Below the pieces are notes generated by a model that did no database searches, had not been told where the DNA came from, and saw only the letters and a program-made list of their open reading frames with translations. The position numbers and the translations under genes are program-made. 64,000 nt of DNA from Zanthoxylum bungeanum (lineage: Eukaryota > Streptophyta > Magnoliopsida > Sapindales > Rutaceae): NCBI GenBank assembly GCA_019454045.1, contig SKCR01033472.1:372001-436000 (forward strand), written 5' to 3'. This document shows, piece by piece, positions 25,086-35,784 of this stretch (the first letter of the stretch is position 1; each line of letters begins with the position of its first letter).

Positions 25086-25525
25086 TGTAGGCACTGCATT
25101 TTTGCATGAAGCCCAATGATGAGCCTCGTATGGAGGCACTACCTGAAAAGTTGCGGAAGTCACGGGAAATGAATGCCGGAAGGAAAAACTCCAAAATTAG
25201 CACCTCAATGGATTCAAACTCACTAACCCACCGCAGATTCGCTCGTTGTTGTTTTAAACCTTAGCCTCGGCCCAAAACCCCTACAATCTATGCCATACAC
25301 GCCCAAACCACACAAAGCCCACACGCCCAAGACAAAGCCCACACGCCCAAGCCTTCCCAAATAAAAAATTCCCATGCAAAACACATGTGCAAAATCCCTC
25401 AAATCAACTTCCAATTTAACAAGATATGAAATCCCCCCTCACCAAATTTACAAAAATTCTTTCCCAAAATATATCCCCCCAAATTTGCTTGATTTTATTT
25501 CCAAGATTAGGAGATCCATTGGTAT

Positions 25526-25533
25526 TATAAAAA
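25526..25533 (+). promoter_or_regulatory. TATA box, element A LTR
   Basis: TATAAAAA followed by gaggcc, about 440 bp from the LTR start. B has the same box at 45,135 and 51,705. Confidence 0.7.
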
Positions 25534-25778
25534 GAGGCCATTACCAAACCCTAGGGGGCTCTCTTCTCTCAACCTAAAACACCATTCACATACGGCAAAC
25601 ACATTTTTTTTAACACACACGTAAAACACCAAAATGAGAAAAATGGGCTTTTCACGGCAAAACACATCAAGAACCTAGAGACTTTTCTTTCTCTTCAAAC
25701 AGCAAAAACACATCAAAAACCTAGGGAATTTCTAAGCTTCACACGGCAAAACCCACTTCTCAAAAACACACACACACG

Positions 25779-25783
25779 GTAAC
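25779..25783. repeat. TSD of element C, left copy
   Basis: gtaac, repeated at 35,780-35,784. Confidence 0.93.
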
Positions 25784-27883
25784 TGTAGACAACAGAACCT
25801 GGGCGACGCTGTTCTCTAGGCTCGCGGCCTATTTGAGATACGAAATAACATGGAGTCGCCACCCGGTGTGAACCGGGACAAAGATTTAAGGCGCGCACTC
25901 ACCCCTCGCAAGGAAGACCTCAAACCGTTGGGTTCGGAATGGTCCCTTACTTATGTCATTGTGATGATATAATTTGTGCACTAAATCAACTGCACCTATC
26001 CAATAATCATGCTCAAGGGTACTTAGATCTAACATGCTTTCATCCAAATAATTCCACGCAATGTAACACAACAAGCATATTAAACCATCAAATCACATGT
26101 ACGAATCATTACCCAAACGCATCATAAACTAAGAACATGCATAGTGAACAACCTAAACATGCTTTAACAAATAAATAACAAATTAAATTAAACCATGCTT
26201 CAAATAATAAACAAATAACCTAAAGACTATAACATGCTCAAATACAAGTTTGGATGGGACAAAACATATGTCTCTTAAGTGGTACGTGGCGTTGTATCCC
26301 GAGTACAAACCGCACTACCGTCCATTCGGATTCGGCTACGGAATTTAACGTCCAGGTTTCCATCCTATATACCACAAAAGGGAACACATGTCCCGCCCAT
26401 CCAACAATCAAATCATGCCTCAAACGACTCTCATGCAATTATATATCAAAGTAAAATAAAATAAAGAATAAAGAAGATAGGTAAAAGGTGCCCTCAGGTC
26501 TAACCTCTTTTGTCGTCTAAGAAAGGGGCGTTACACGTCCGTTGGAAGGGTGAATGATCCGCTACTCTTTTAGTTCACCAACTCAACGTCTTTCCTCGAT
26601 ATTTTTGCTGTTCGGGCTGCTGTTTCAAGTCCGTTTCGCGGCTGCTTCGCTGCTAAGTTTCAGGTCACTGTCTTGATGGTTTAGCGGACTGTTTTAGGTG
26701 ATTTTGAAGGCTTAGGGAGGTGCGTTTGTGAGGATTTTTTAGGGAAACTTTATGGAGGTTTTGGGGATGGTGTTTAAGTGATTTAGGATGGTTTTGGGGG
26801 CTAAGGACGCAACAAAAACCGACCAGAACAGAAGGTGAACTGCGGCAGTTCACAGGTGCATGGGGTGTTTTCAGGGACTGTTTTGGGTGATTTTGAAGGC
26901 TTATGGAGGTGCGTTTGTGGGATTGTTTTAGGGAAAATTTATGGAGTTTTGGGGATGGTGTTTAGGTGATTTTAGGACGGTTTTTTGGGGCTAAGGACGC
27001 AACAAAAACCGACCAGAACAGAAGGTGAACTGCGGCAGTTTACAGGTGCAGTGGGGTGTTTTCAGGGACTGTTTGGGGCTGCGAATGGGGCTGTGTTTGG
27101 AGGGTGTTTAGTGCGACTTTAGGGCTGTGAATAAGGTTTATTTGAGGGTGTTTTAAGGCTGTGAATGGGGTCTGGAACTCGGCAATGAGGGTTAAGTTTA
27201 GGGCTTGGGCGTGAAGGGTTTGATGATGGAGGGAAGATGCGGCAATGGAGGCTATTGGATCTTAAAGGCTCAGGAATGGAGGCTTCAGGGGGATGCTTGG
27301 GCGTGCAATGGAGGCTTAAGAGAATGCTTTAGGCGTGTGAGAGAGGTGTATGAGCTAGGGTTTTGAATGGGGGGTGAAAGCCTCTTTTTATAGGCAAAGA
27401 GAGAAGACTTTCCTAATTAGATTAGGAAGGAATCCTATTGATTTCTAATAAGGAATGCATCTCCTAATTAGGATTTGGGATTGGATTTGATTTGGGTAAT
27501 GATTTGATTTGATTTCTTTTATTTAGGTAAGGATTTAACAAGATTTAAACATGTGATAAATATACATATACCTAAATAAAGGGGCTTTGGGCGTGAATCA
27601 CATCTTTTGGGCATGGATTTGGTTTGACTTGGTTTGACTTGGCTATTTGGGCTTGGTTTGGGTTAGGTATGTGGTCTATGGGAGTTTTGGGCCTAAGGTG
27701 AGCTTTGAACGGAAGTCCAACAAGCAGCCGAAGCTAAACAACGAGATTAAATCCATCCAAAATTCTATTTTCCAACTTTACCCTTCCAACGTCCGTTTCC
27801 CCCGCGACTTTCATTACTAAAGAAGTAGTTGCCTCCATACGAGACTCCTCATTGGGCTAATGTGTAAAAATGCAATGCCTACA
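25784..27883 (-). mobile_element. Element C 3' LTR
   Basis: Ends tgtagacaac / aatgcctaca, 2,100 bp. Contains a doubled ~190-bp block (26,687-26,875 and 26,876-27,066) that is single in D's LTR. Minus-strand TATAAAAA at 27,385-27,392. Contains the PBS-like word ggagtcgcca at 25,852-25,861. Confidence 0.95.
26687..27066 (-). repeat. ~190-bp tandem duplication in the C LTR
   Basis: Each copy starts gactgttttrggtgattttg and ends with accagaacagaaggtgaactg plus a gcagtt(c/t)acagg block. Period 189-191 bp. The 5' LTR carries the same duplication at 34,579-34,958; D's LTR has one copy (10,315-10,506). Confidence 0.9.
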
Positions 27884-27901
27884 GTCACCCCACCCCACTT
27901 T
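27884..27901 (-). promoter_or_regulatory. Polypurine tract of element C
   Basis: The minus strand reads aaagtggggtggggtgac directly before the LTR start. B has aaagtggggatgac at 51,171-51,184. Confidence 0.88.
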
Positions 27902-28019
27902 GATGGGACTTTGTGCAGTGTGTGACAATGACATCCTATCAAAGTACGTGCAATGCATTTTTACTTACCTGGCTCGCCAGCTGTCACCTGGTTTGCCTGC
28001 TGTGCTGAGTTGATAATGC

Positions 28020-28900
28020 TAACCCCGTACCTAGGGCGTCGCGGTTGCGTCTCCATACCTAGAGTGCCGCAGTGATGATGTTGGTTGTCTGAGTGCTAAC
28101 CCCATACCTAGGGTGTCGCAGTGACGCCTCCGTACCTAGTGTGCCACAAATGTCTGAATAGTCCACATGCCGTACCTGGCGTGCTAAACCCCGTACCTAG
28201 GGCGTCGCTGTGGTCTGAATGCTAACCCCGTACCTAGGGTGTCGTGGTGACGTCTCCGTACCTAGAGAGCCACAAATGTCTGAGTGCTAACCCCGTACCT
28301 AGGGTTGTCGCAGTGACGCCTCCGTACCTAGAGTGCCACAATATCTGAGTGCTAACCCCGTACCTAGGTTGTGTCGCGGTGACGCCTCCGTACCTAGAGT
28401 GCCACAAATGTATGAGTGCTAACCCCGTACCTAGGTTGTCACAGTGACGCCTCCGTACCTAGAGTGCCACAAATGTCTGAGTACTAACCCCGTACCTAGG
28501 GTGTCGCGGTGACGTCTCCGTACCTAGAGAGCCACAAATGTCTGAGTGCTAACCCCGTACCTAGGGTGTCGCAGTGACGCCTCCGTACCTAGAGTGCCAC
28601 AAATGTCTGAGTGCTAACCCCGTACCTAGGGTGTCGCGGTGACGTCTCCGTACCTAGAGAGCCACAAATGTCTGAGTGCTAACCCCGTACCTAGGGTGTC
28701 GCAGTGACGCCTCCGTACCTAGAGTTCCACAAATGTCTGAGTGCTAACCCCGTACTTAGGGTGTCGCGGTGACGTCTCCGTACCTAGAGAGCCACAAATG
28801 TCTGAGTGCTAACCCCGTACCTAGGGTGTCGCAGTGACGCCTCCGTACCTAAGAGCCACAAATGTCTGAATGCTAACCCCGTACCTAGGGTGTCGCAGCT
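28020..28900 (-). repeat. 65-bp tandem array with alternating monomers (element C)
   Basis: ccacaaatgtctg recurs at 65-66-bp steps: 28,270, 28,336, 28,402, 28,467, 28,532, 28,597, 28,662, 28,727 and 28,792. From ~28,440 rightward the agagtgcc/cagtgacgcc and agagagcc/cggtgacgtc types strictly alternate, giving a 130-bp unit; the left edge is less regular. Chance frames over the array are not genes. Confidence 0.95.
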
Positions 28901-29190
28901 GTGATATCTCCATGTCCGGAGTGCCGTACCTGGCTGGACTGATCTGATATCTCCATACCCAGAGTGCCGTACCTGGCTGAACTGATATCTCCATACCCGG
29001 AGTGCCGTACCTGGCTGATCTGATATCTCCATACCCGGAGTGCCGTACCTGGCTGAAACTGATTTGAATCAATGTGGGCCACGCCCCCGGAATGCCATTC
29101 TCGGCAGAAACTGAAACTGATGTCAATGTGGGCCTCGCCCCCAGAATGCCATTCTCGGCAGAAACTGAAACTGATGTCAATGATTCCACT
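28901..29190 (-). repeat. 38-bp and gtgggcctcg-type repeats (element C)
   Basis: Four units of gatatctccatacccggagt plus gccgtacctggct (28,905-29,065), then two units of about 60 bp with aatgtgggcc(t/a)cgcccccag and gaatgccattctcggcagaa. Two more gtgggcttcg/gcgggcctca units lie at 30,065-30,170. Confidence 0.85.
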
Positions 29191-30344
29191 CAGCGTATTG
29201 CAATTCCTCTCACGAGATCATCTCTGATAATTGGATATATTTTCGTCCTCAACGAATGCTTGATGTCAAAGCCAGAGAATCTTCAAAGTACTCGATATGC
29301 TCAACTCCGATCGTCTGAATAGGTGATCCAAACTAGACTCCTAGTGTGTGTGTGCCAAGGATCTTTCACAGCTTATTCCTTAAGCAAGCCAACTCGATAA
29401 TTTCGCTTCGGAGAATCGGACCAGTGGGTCTAACCAACCTGAATGTCTTAATCATATTCTGTGATTACTTCAGCATATTTAACATGATATGGTCTTCTGT
29501 ATTGCACTCTTGTCTCTTTCTTTTCATTCAGAACTCTTTTTTTTTTTTCTTTGCTTTTCTCTCTTTTTTTTTTCTTTTTTTCTCTTTTTCTGATACACCT
29601 ACCCTTTAAGGTAGCATTTCTCCTCATGGTGGTCCTAATACTCGCCCATGGGTAGCTTCACGCTTATCGGTTATAGGCGGTCTTTTTCTTTTCTTTTCTT
29701 GCAGAGACATTTCTGTTATTTTTGACCATATCATGTATCATAGCGTCCGTAATCCAGGGTGGACATCCAGGCAAACGGTCATTCACCGATCCTCTGTCCC
29801 TTCAGCTAGTCATCTTATCAACCACTCAGGCTTCCATTGTTGAGATCCCGTATTCAGGTGCTTTATGAGTCTAGTCGAGATCAATCTATTCAGCATACCG
29901 GCGAAGAACACTTCCAGCACTCATCGTTTCTAAGGCTTCTACCTATAGCACACAATGTCATCACCGGACATATATCAAATTACCAAAGACTTCTTTCTCT
30001 CTCTCTCATTTTTTTTTTTACTCACTCACTCATTCAAAGGAATTCTTCCTTTCTGCTGCCGACACTGTGGGCTTCGCCCCCGGGATCCATTCCCCAAAAC
30101 TCAAACTGAAAGCGGGCCTCAACCCTCAATTCACTATCTGAACCTTAACACTGATGTGGACCTCAGCCCCGGGATTTCTACCCAAACTCAATACAGTGCT
30201 TTCGCTGTTTCTGATTGGTTTATCTCTGTCGCTTTCATTTTTCTGTCTTCAAAACCTGTGAATACAAAACACAAAACACAAAACACGAAAACAAAAAGAA
30301 TGCAATAGTGGGTTATACGTATGCATGGATGCATGATTTTTCTT
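29191..30344 (-). other. Element C 3' UTR, no gene
   Basis: Inverted match to B 48,600-49,680 and D 5,400-6,500 (e.g. cacctaccctttaaggtagc at 29,595). A T-rich tract lies at 29,528-29,590. The plus-strand frames here are chance. Confidence 0.7.
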
Positions 30345-31150
30345 TATCCTTTTGGGTTAGGTCTTCTGCGGTGACCATCCAGTCTTCTGCCCCTCAGGCA
30401 AAATACAACTTCAATCTGTCAACATTGATCGGCTCGGTGAACTCGTTCCCTTCCAAGTCCGACAGTCTCACTGCTCCATTTCCCATTACCTTCTGAACAA
30501 TGTATGGTCCTTCCCAATTTGGTCAGAACTTCCCTCTTGGGTCTGTCGTTGACGGCTTCGACTGCTTAAGTACCAGATCACCTTTCTTGATCTTGGTAGG
30601 ACGCACCTTCTTATTAAATGCTCGGGCCAACCGCTTCTGATATATCTGCATGTGATGCAAGGACTTCATCCTCTTCTCATCCATCAATGCTAACTGCTCA
30701 AACCTCTGCGAGGTCCATTCTTGTTCAGGTAACTCCGCTTCTGCTAATACCCCCGCATAGATTGTATTTCAACTTCCACCGGTAATACCGCTTCCATTCC
30801 GTAGACCAAAGAATAAGGCGTAGCTCCTGTCGCCGTTCTCACAGATGTTCTGTACCCCCACAGGGCATACGGCAGCTTATCAGCCCAGTCTTTGTAATTC
30901 TCCGTCATCTTCGCCAGAATCGTCTTTATTGTCTTGTTGGCTGCCTCAACTGCTCCATTAGCCTGCGGCCTGTATGGTGAAGACTTATGATGACCTATCC
31001 CATACCTCTGAAAATCGCCTTGGTCTCTCCCTGAAACTGGACTCCATTGTCCGTAACCACGTGATGCGGTATACCGTACCGGCATATGAGATTCCGGGCT
31101 ATGAACTTAGCCATTTCCGAATTAGGAAACCACTGCTACCACTATAAAGC
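30345..31150 (-). pseudogene. Element C integrase core and C-terminal part
   Basis: Minus-strand translation continues the integrase catalytic core. VVTDNGVQFQ (second catalytic Asp) is at about 31,040 in one frame; after a frameshift, SPYRPQANGAVEAANK carries the catalytic Glu in the open stretch 30,744-31,085, followed by LPYALWGYRT and ATPYSLVYGMEAVLPVE, typical of Ty3/gypsy. Stops and frameshifts follow, but INVDRLKLYF near 30,410 marks the C-terminal end. Integrase would insert cDNA; this copy is broken. Confidence 0.88.
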
Positions 31151-32081
31151 GATGTCCGTTTGACGCATTCGGCCGAATCTCTCCGATCATATCAATTCCC
31201 CATGCTGAGAAAGGCCACGGTTCTGACAATCCGTGCAATTCTGTGTGCGGCAAATGATTCAAATTCCCATGCGCTTGACAATCATGACAGTGCCTTACCA
31301 GCCTCGCGCAGTCGGCTTCCATGGTTGACCAGTAAAAGCCTTGTCTCACAATCTTGCGGGACAAGTTCAATCCATTCATATGCGGTCCACAGACGCCAGC
31401 ATGCACTTCATCCATTATCTTCTGAGCTTCTTCCTTTCTCAAGCATTTCAGCTGACCACCGTTCGCATGCCTTTTGTAGAGTTCTCCATTCAGACTCACA
31501 TATTGAGCAGCCAACTTCTGAATGGCGATTCTGTCTTTTCTACTCGTGTCCTCTGGGTATTCCCCATGTTCCAGGTACCTCTGGATGTCATAATACCACG
31601 GTCTTCCGTCATCGACCTCTACTCCCAAGATCCTCTCTATCTCATAAACCGGTTTGCTGGCCGTTGTCAACACAAGTGGCCTCATCACCAATTTCTCTGG
31701 ATTCTCCCAGGTTGCGGCTAGCGTTGCCAATGCATCTGCCATCTGATTTTCTTCCCGAGGCAAGTGCTGAAATTTACAGTTAGGGATAACATGTGCTAGG
31801 TTTCTGAGGTGGAATAAGTATGGCTTCAACCGTTCTTCTTTTAACTCCCATTCTCCTTGCATCTGTCGGATCACCAACATTGAATCTCCGTAAACATCTA
31901 CGTTCGTAGCTCTCAAGGCTATTAATGCAGTCAAGCCGAATGCACATGCTTCATACTCAGCCATATTGTTAGTTACCCTGAACGTCAACCTATTGGCCAT
32001 AGGCAAAGTCTCTCCCCCAGGGGTTACTATTACAATACCGATTCCGGCTCCCTTGCAGTTCACTGCTCCGTCAAAATACAT
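31122..32081 (-). CDS. Element C archaeal-type RNase H plus integrase N-terminus (open 319-codon fragment)
   Basis: The longest intact coding stretch in the window. Residues ~1-125 form a second RNase H of the kind known as aRNH in Tat/Ogre elements. All four acidic positions are visible: YFDGAVN, MAEYEA, YGDSMLV and MADALATLA. Residues ~215-275 hold the integrase zinc region (VHAGVCGPHMNG, RHCHDCQAHG), then PFSAWGIDMIGEI gives the first catalytic Asp of the core. It ends at a stop/frameshift just before the next core motif, so it is a piece of pol, not a separate gene. The opposite-strand frame at 31,160-31,783 is a shadow. Confidence 0.92.
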   Translation of the reverse strand: MYFDGAVNCKGAGIGIVIVTPGGETLPMANRLTFRVTNNMAEYEACAFGLTALIALRATNVDVYGDSMLVIRQMQGEWELKEERLKPYLFHLRNLAHVIPNCKFQHLPREENQMADALATLAATWENPEKLVMRPLVLTTASKPVYEIERILGVEVDDGRPWYYDIQRYLEHGEYPEDTSRKDRIAIQKLAAQYVSLNGELYKRHANGGQLKCLRKEEAQKIMDEVHAGVCGPHMNGLNLSRKIVRQGFYWSTMEADCARLVRHCHDCQAHGNLNHLPHTELHGLSEPWPFSAWGIDMIGEIRPNASNGHRFIVVAVVS

Positions 32082-32722
32082 CTTCCATCCTTAGACTGCT
32101 ATAGCTTGGATTTCTTCGTCGGGGAATTCAAATTTGTACTGATCCCCTTCAACAGGTTGCAAGGCTAGGAATTCTGTCACGGCTCGCCCTTTGATTACCT
32201 TTGAAGTGAGGTACTCGATGTCAAATTCAGTCAACAGTACTAACCATCTGCCCAGCTTTCCAACTAGTGAAGGCACCGAAGTAGATACTTCAAAGGATTC
32301 TCCTTTGCGACTACTTGGATCTTGTAAGACTGGAAATAGTGGCGCAACATTCTAGACGCCCATACTACTGCTAGACAAATCTTCTCACCTTCTTGATAAC
32401 GAGCTTCATACGAAAACCTTTCTTACTGAGGTAGTAGACTGCATGCTCTACTCCAGTCTCATCGGCTTGCACCATCATCGCCTCCAGTGCTTGGGTTCAA
32501 TAGCCAGATAAAGTACCAAATGTCTACCCTGCCTCGGAGGTTTCAGAACGGGATGCTTCACCAAATATTCTCTGATTCTGTCAAATGCTTCTTGACACTG
32601 CTCGCTCATTCCACTTTACTGCTGGTCTTTCCTCAACAGCTTGAAGATAGGTTCACACTGACGAAAACTTTGCAATGAACCGACTGATATACTGGATTTT
32701 CCCAGGAATGCTCTGACTTCTT
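32082..32722 (-). pseudogene. Element C RT-end / canonical RNase H remnant
   Basis: The stretch 32,091-32,276 reads LGRWLVLLTEFDIEYL and VIKGRAVTEFLA, the end of the usual gypsy RNase H. Further right, in shifting frames, YISRFIAKFSSVCEPIFKLL and HPVLKPPRQGR mark the RT-RNase H linker. It stops abruptly at about 32,722, where the leader begins. RT proper, protease and gag are missing. Having both this and the aRNH supports Tat/Ogre. Confidence 0.85.
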
Positions 32723-33649
32723 TTTTTCTAACCCAACGGGTATCCATGATGGCTTTTAAGACACAAGGGTTAACATGATGCATGTATGCATGAGATGCAT
32801 GAGATGTATGCGATGCATGTAATAGATAAAAAAAAGAAACTTTAAACTACTTGGCCCATTATCATTTTAAAGTATTTAATCACACCATCGCGCGGTGCAA
32901 ACTTGTCCCAGTTGAAAAGGCCCAACAGGTTTACACTTTGCAATGATACGGCTAAATAACTTCAAATGATAAAAGGCCCATTCACAAAGTGGCCCACCGG
33001 CATTTTAGAAGCTTTTGGCCCAACTGTCAAAGGACACAAACTTGCCCCAGTTTAAATGGCCCAACAAGTTCACATCTCTTGACAAAAGGTCCAACTGGAT
33101 CCAAATGACGGCGGTCCAACACACAAACATAAGATAAATAACTACCGGTTCTTTTAAGGCTAAGTTTCACAAGTGGTTCACGGGGCGCGGACAAAGGCTC
33201 TCGTTTGACGAAGGATTACCCAGACTAGGACTCCCCACTCAAGGGTTCAATCGACCAAGTGAGTGCACCTTTTTTATACCTTACGGTACGTGCCAACGAG
33301 TTACAGTGTGTGACTAACTATCGAATGGATTTCCCGTTGTAGATTCCCCAGAGGGAAGGTGGAGCGAGGCTCTCTTAAGTACCCAAGCCCCTTAGGCTCT
33401 TATCGCTTGGTGTCAGGAATAAACAACGAGTCCTCCAAACTAGTATGTCACAACGAGCTACAAGTAATGATTTATCTAGGTGCCTTCACAACTTTTCCTC
33501 GAAGGGTAGTGAGTGAAGGAAGACACCCAACCATCACCTAGCTTCAACAAAGCCTTTGATTAACCCCCTCAACCCACTATAGAAATGGTCAACTAATACA
33601 CAAATTATACACATCACAAGACATGATTTCGAGGCCGATTCTCTAAAAT
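32723..33649 (-). other. Element C leader (5' UTR)
   Basis: Matches D's and B's leaders, inverted. The junction with RNase H falls about 45 bp before the position of the gag ATG in A, so one deletion removed gag through RT. No gene. Confidence 0.8.
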
Positions 33650-33666
33650 CCCCAGTGGAGTCACCA
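33650..33666 (-). promoter_or_regulatory. Primer-binding site of element C
   Basis: The minus strand reads tggtgactccactgggg, three bases from the LTR end. It differs from the A and D site at one base (T for C at position 4). Confidence 0.85.
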
Positions 33667-33669
33667 GAC

Positions 33670-35779
33670 TGTAGACAACAGAACCTGGGCGACGTTGTTC
33701 TTTCTAGGCTCGCGGCCTATTTGAGAATACGAAATAACATGGAGTCGCCACCCGGTGTGAACCGGGACAAAGATTTAAGGCCGCACTCACCCCTCGCAAG
33801 GAAGACCTCAAACCGTTGGGTTCGGAATGGTCCCTTACTTATGTCATTGTGATGATATAATTTATGCACTAAATCAACCGCACCTATCCAATAATCATGC
33901 TCAAGGGTACTTAGATCTAACATGCTTTCATCCAAATAATTCCACGCAATGTAACACAACAAGCATATTAAACCATCAAATCAACATGTACGAATCATTA
34001 CCCAAACGCATCATAAACTAAGAACATGCATAATGAACAACCTAAACATGCTTTAACAAATAAATAACAAATTAAATTAAACCATGCTTCAAATAATAAA
34101 CAAATAACCTAAAGACTATAACATGCTCAAATACAAGTTTGGATGGGACAAAACATATGTCTCTTAAGTGGTACGTGGCGTTGTATCCCGAGTACAAACC
34201 GCACTACCGTCCATTCGGATTCGGCTACGAAATTTACGTCCGGGTTTCCATCCTATATACCACAAAAGGGAACACATGTCCCGCCCATCCAACAATCAAA
34301 TCATGCCTCAAACGACTCTCATGCAATTATATATCAAAGTAAAATAAAATAAAGAATAAAGAAGATAGGTAAAAGGTGCCCTCAGGTCTAACCTCTTTTG
34401 TCGTCTAAGAAAGGGGCGTTACACGTCCGTTGGAAGGGTGAATGATCCGCTACTCTTTTAGTTCACCAACTCAACGTCTTTCCTCGATATTTTGCTGTTC
34501 GGTTCGGGCTGCTGTTTCAAGTCCGTTTCGCGGCTGCTTCGCTGCTACGTTTCAGGTCACTGTCTTGATGGTTTAGCGGACTGTTTTAGGTGATTTTGAA
34601 GGCTTAGGGAGGTGCGTTTGTGAGGATTTTTTAGGGAAACTTTATGGAGGTTTTGGGGATGGTGTTTAAGTGATTTTAGGACGGTTTTGGGGGCTAAGGA
34701 CGCAACAAAAACCGACCAGAACAGAAGGTGAACTGCGGCAGTTCACAGGTAGTGGGGTGTTTTCAGGGACTGTTTTGGGTGATTTTGAAGGCTTATGGAG
34801 GTGCGTTTGTGGGGATTTTTTAGGGAAACTTTATGGAGGTTTTGGGGATGGTGTTTAGGTGATTTTAGGACGGTTTTGGGGGCTAAGGACGCAACAAAAA
34901 CCGACCAGAACAGAAGGTGAACTGCGGCAGTTTACAGGTGCAGTGGGGTGTTTTCAGGGACTGTTTTGGGGCTGCGAATGGGGCTGTGTTTGGAGGTGTT
35001 TAGTGCGACTTTAGGGCTGTGAATAAGGTTTACTTGAGGGTGTTTTAAGGCTGTGAATGGGGGCTGGAACTCGGCAATGGAGGGTTAAGTTTAGGGCTTG
35101 GGCGTGAAGGGTGTTGATGATGGAGGGAAGATGCGGCAATGGAGGCTATTGGATCTTAAAGGCTCAACAATGGAGGCTTCAGGGGGATGCTTGGGCGTGC
35201 AATGGAGGCTTAAGAGAATGCTTTAGGCGTGTGAGAGAGGTGTATGAGCTAGGGTTTTGAATGGGGGGTGAAAGCCTCTTTTTATAGGCAAAGAGAGAAG
35301 ACTTTCCTAATTAGATTAGGAAGGAATCTCCTAATTGATTTCTAATAAGGAATGCATCTCATAATTAGGATTTGGGATTGGATTGATTTGGTAATGATTT
35401 GATTTGATTTCTTTTATTTAGGTAAGGATTTAACAAGATTTAAACATGTGATAAATATACATATACCTAAATAAAGGGGCTTTGGGCGTGAATCACATCT
35501 TTTGGGCATGGATTTGGTTTGACTTGGTTTGACTTGGCTATTTGGGCTTGGTTTGGGTTAGGTATGTGGTCTATGGGAGTTTTGGGCCTAAGGTGAGCTT
35601 TGAAACGGAAGTCCAACAAGCAGCCGAAGCTAAACAACGAGATTAAATCCATCCAAAATTCTATTTTCCAACTTTACCCCCTTCCAACGTCCGTTTCCCG
35701 CGACTTTCATGACTAAAGAAGTAGTTGCCTCCATACGAGACTCCTCATTGGGCTAATGTGTAAAAATGCAATGCCTACA
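33670..35779 (-). mobile_element. Element C 5' LTR
   Basis: Same ends and content as 25,784-27,883, 2,110 bp, with the ~190-bp duplication at 34,579-34,958, TATAAAAA at 35,279-35,286 (minus) and ggagtcgcca at 33,741-33,750. Confidence 0.95.
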
Positions 35780-35784
35780 GTAAC
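35780..35784. repeat. TSD of element C, right copy
   Basis: gtaac, identical to 25,779-25,783. Element A's LTR resumes after it. Confidence 0.93.

Larger units (their letters stand above)
25086..25783 (+). mobile_element. Element A 5' LTR, first part
   Basis: Begins tgtaggcactgcatttttgc like B's LTRs (44,624; 51,185). TATA box TATAAAAA at 25,526-25,533. Followed by CA-rich sequence and cut at ggtaac by element C. Confidence 0.9.
25784..35779 (-). mobile_element. Tat/Ogre element C, bounded by both LTRs and TSD
   Basis: About 10 kb with a 3' LTR at 25,784-27,883 and a 5' LTR at 33,670-35,779 (minus orientation), flanked on both sides by gtaac. From right to left: 5' LTR, PBS, leader, RNase H end, archaeal RNase H, integrase, 3' UTR with tandem arrays, PPT, 3' LTR. 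gag, protease and most of RT are deleted. The two LTRs look very alike with a few small indels, so it is among the younger insertions here. Confidence 0.95.

Noticed and set aside
31160..31783. 207-codon plus-strand frame
   Set aside because: Antisense shadow of the conserved archaeal RNase H / integrase coding strand.
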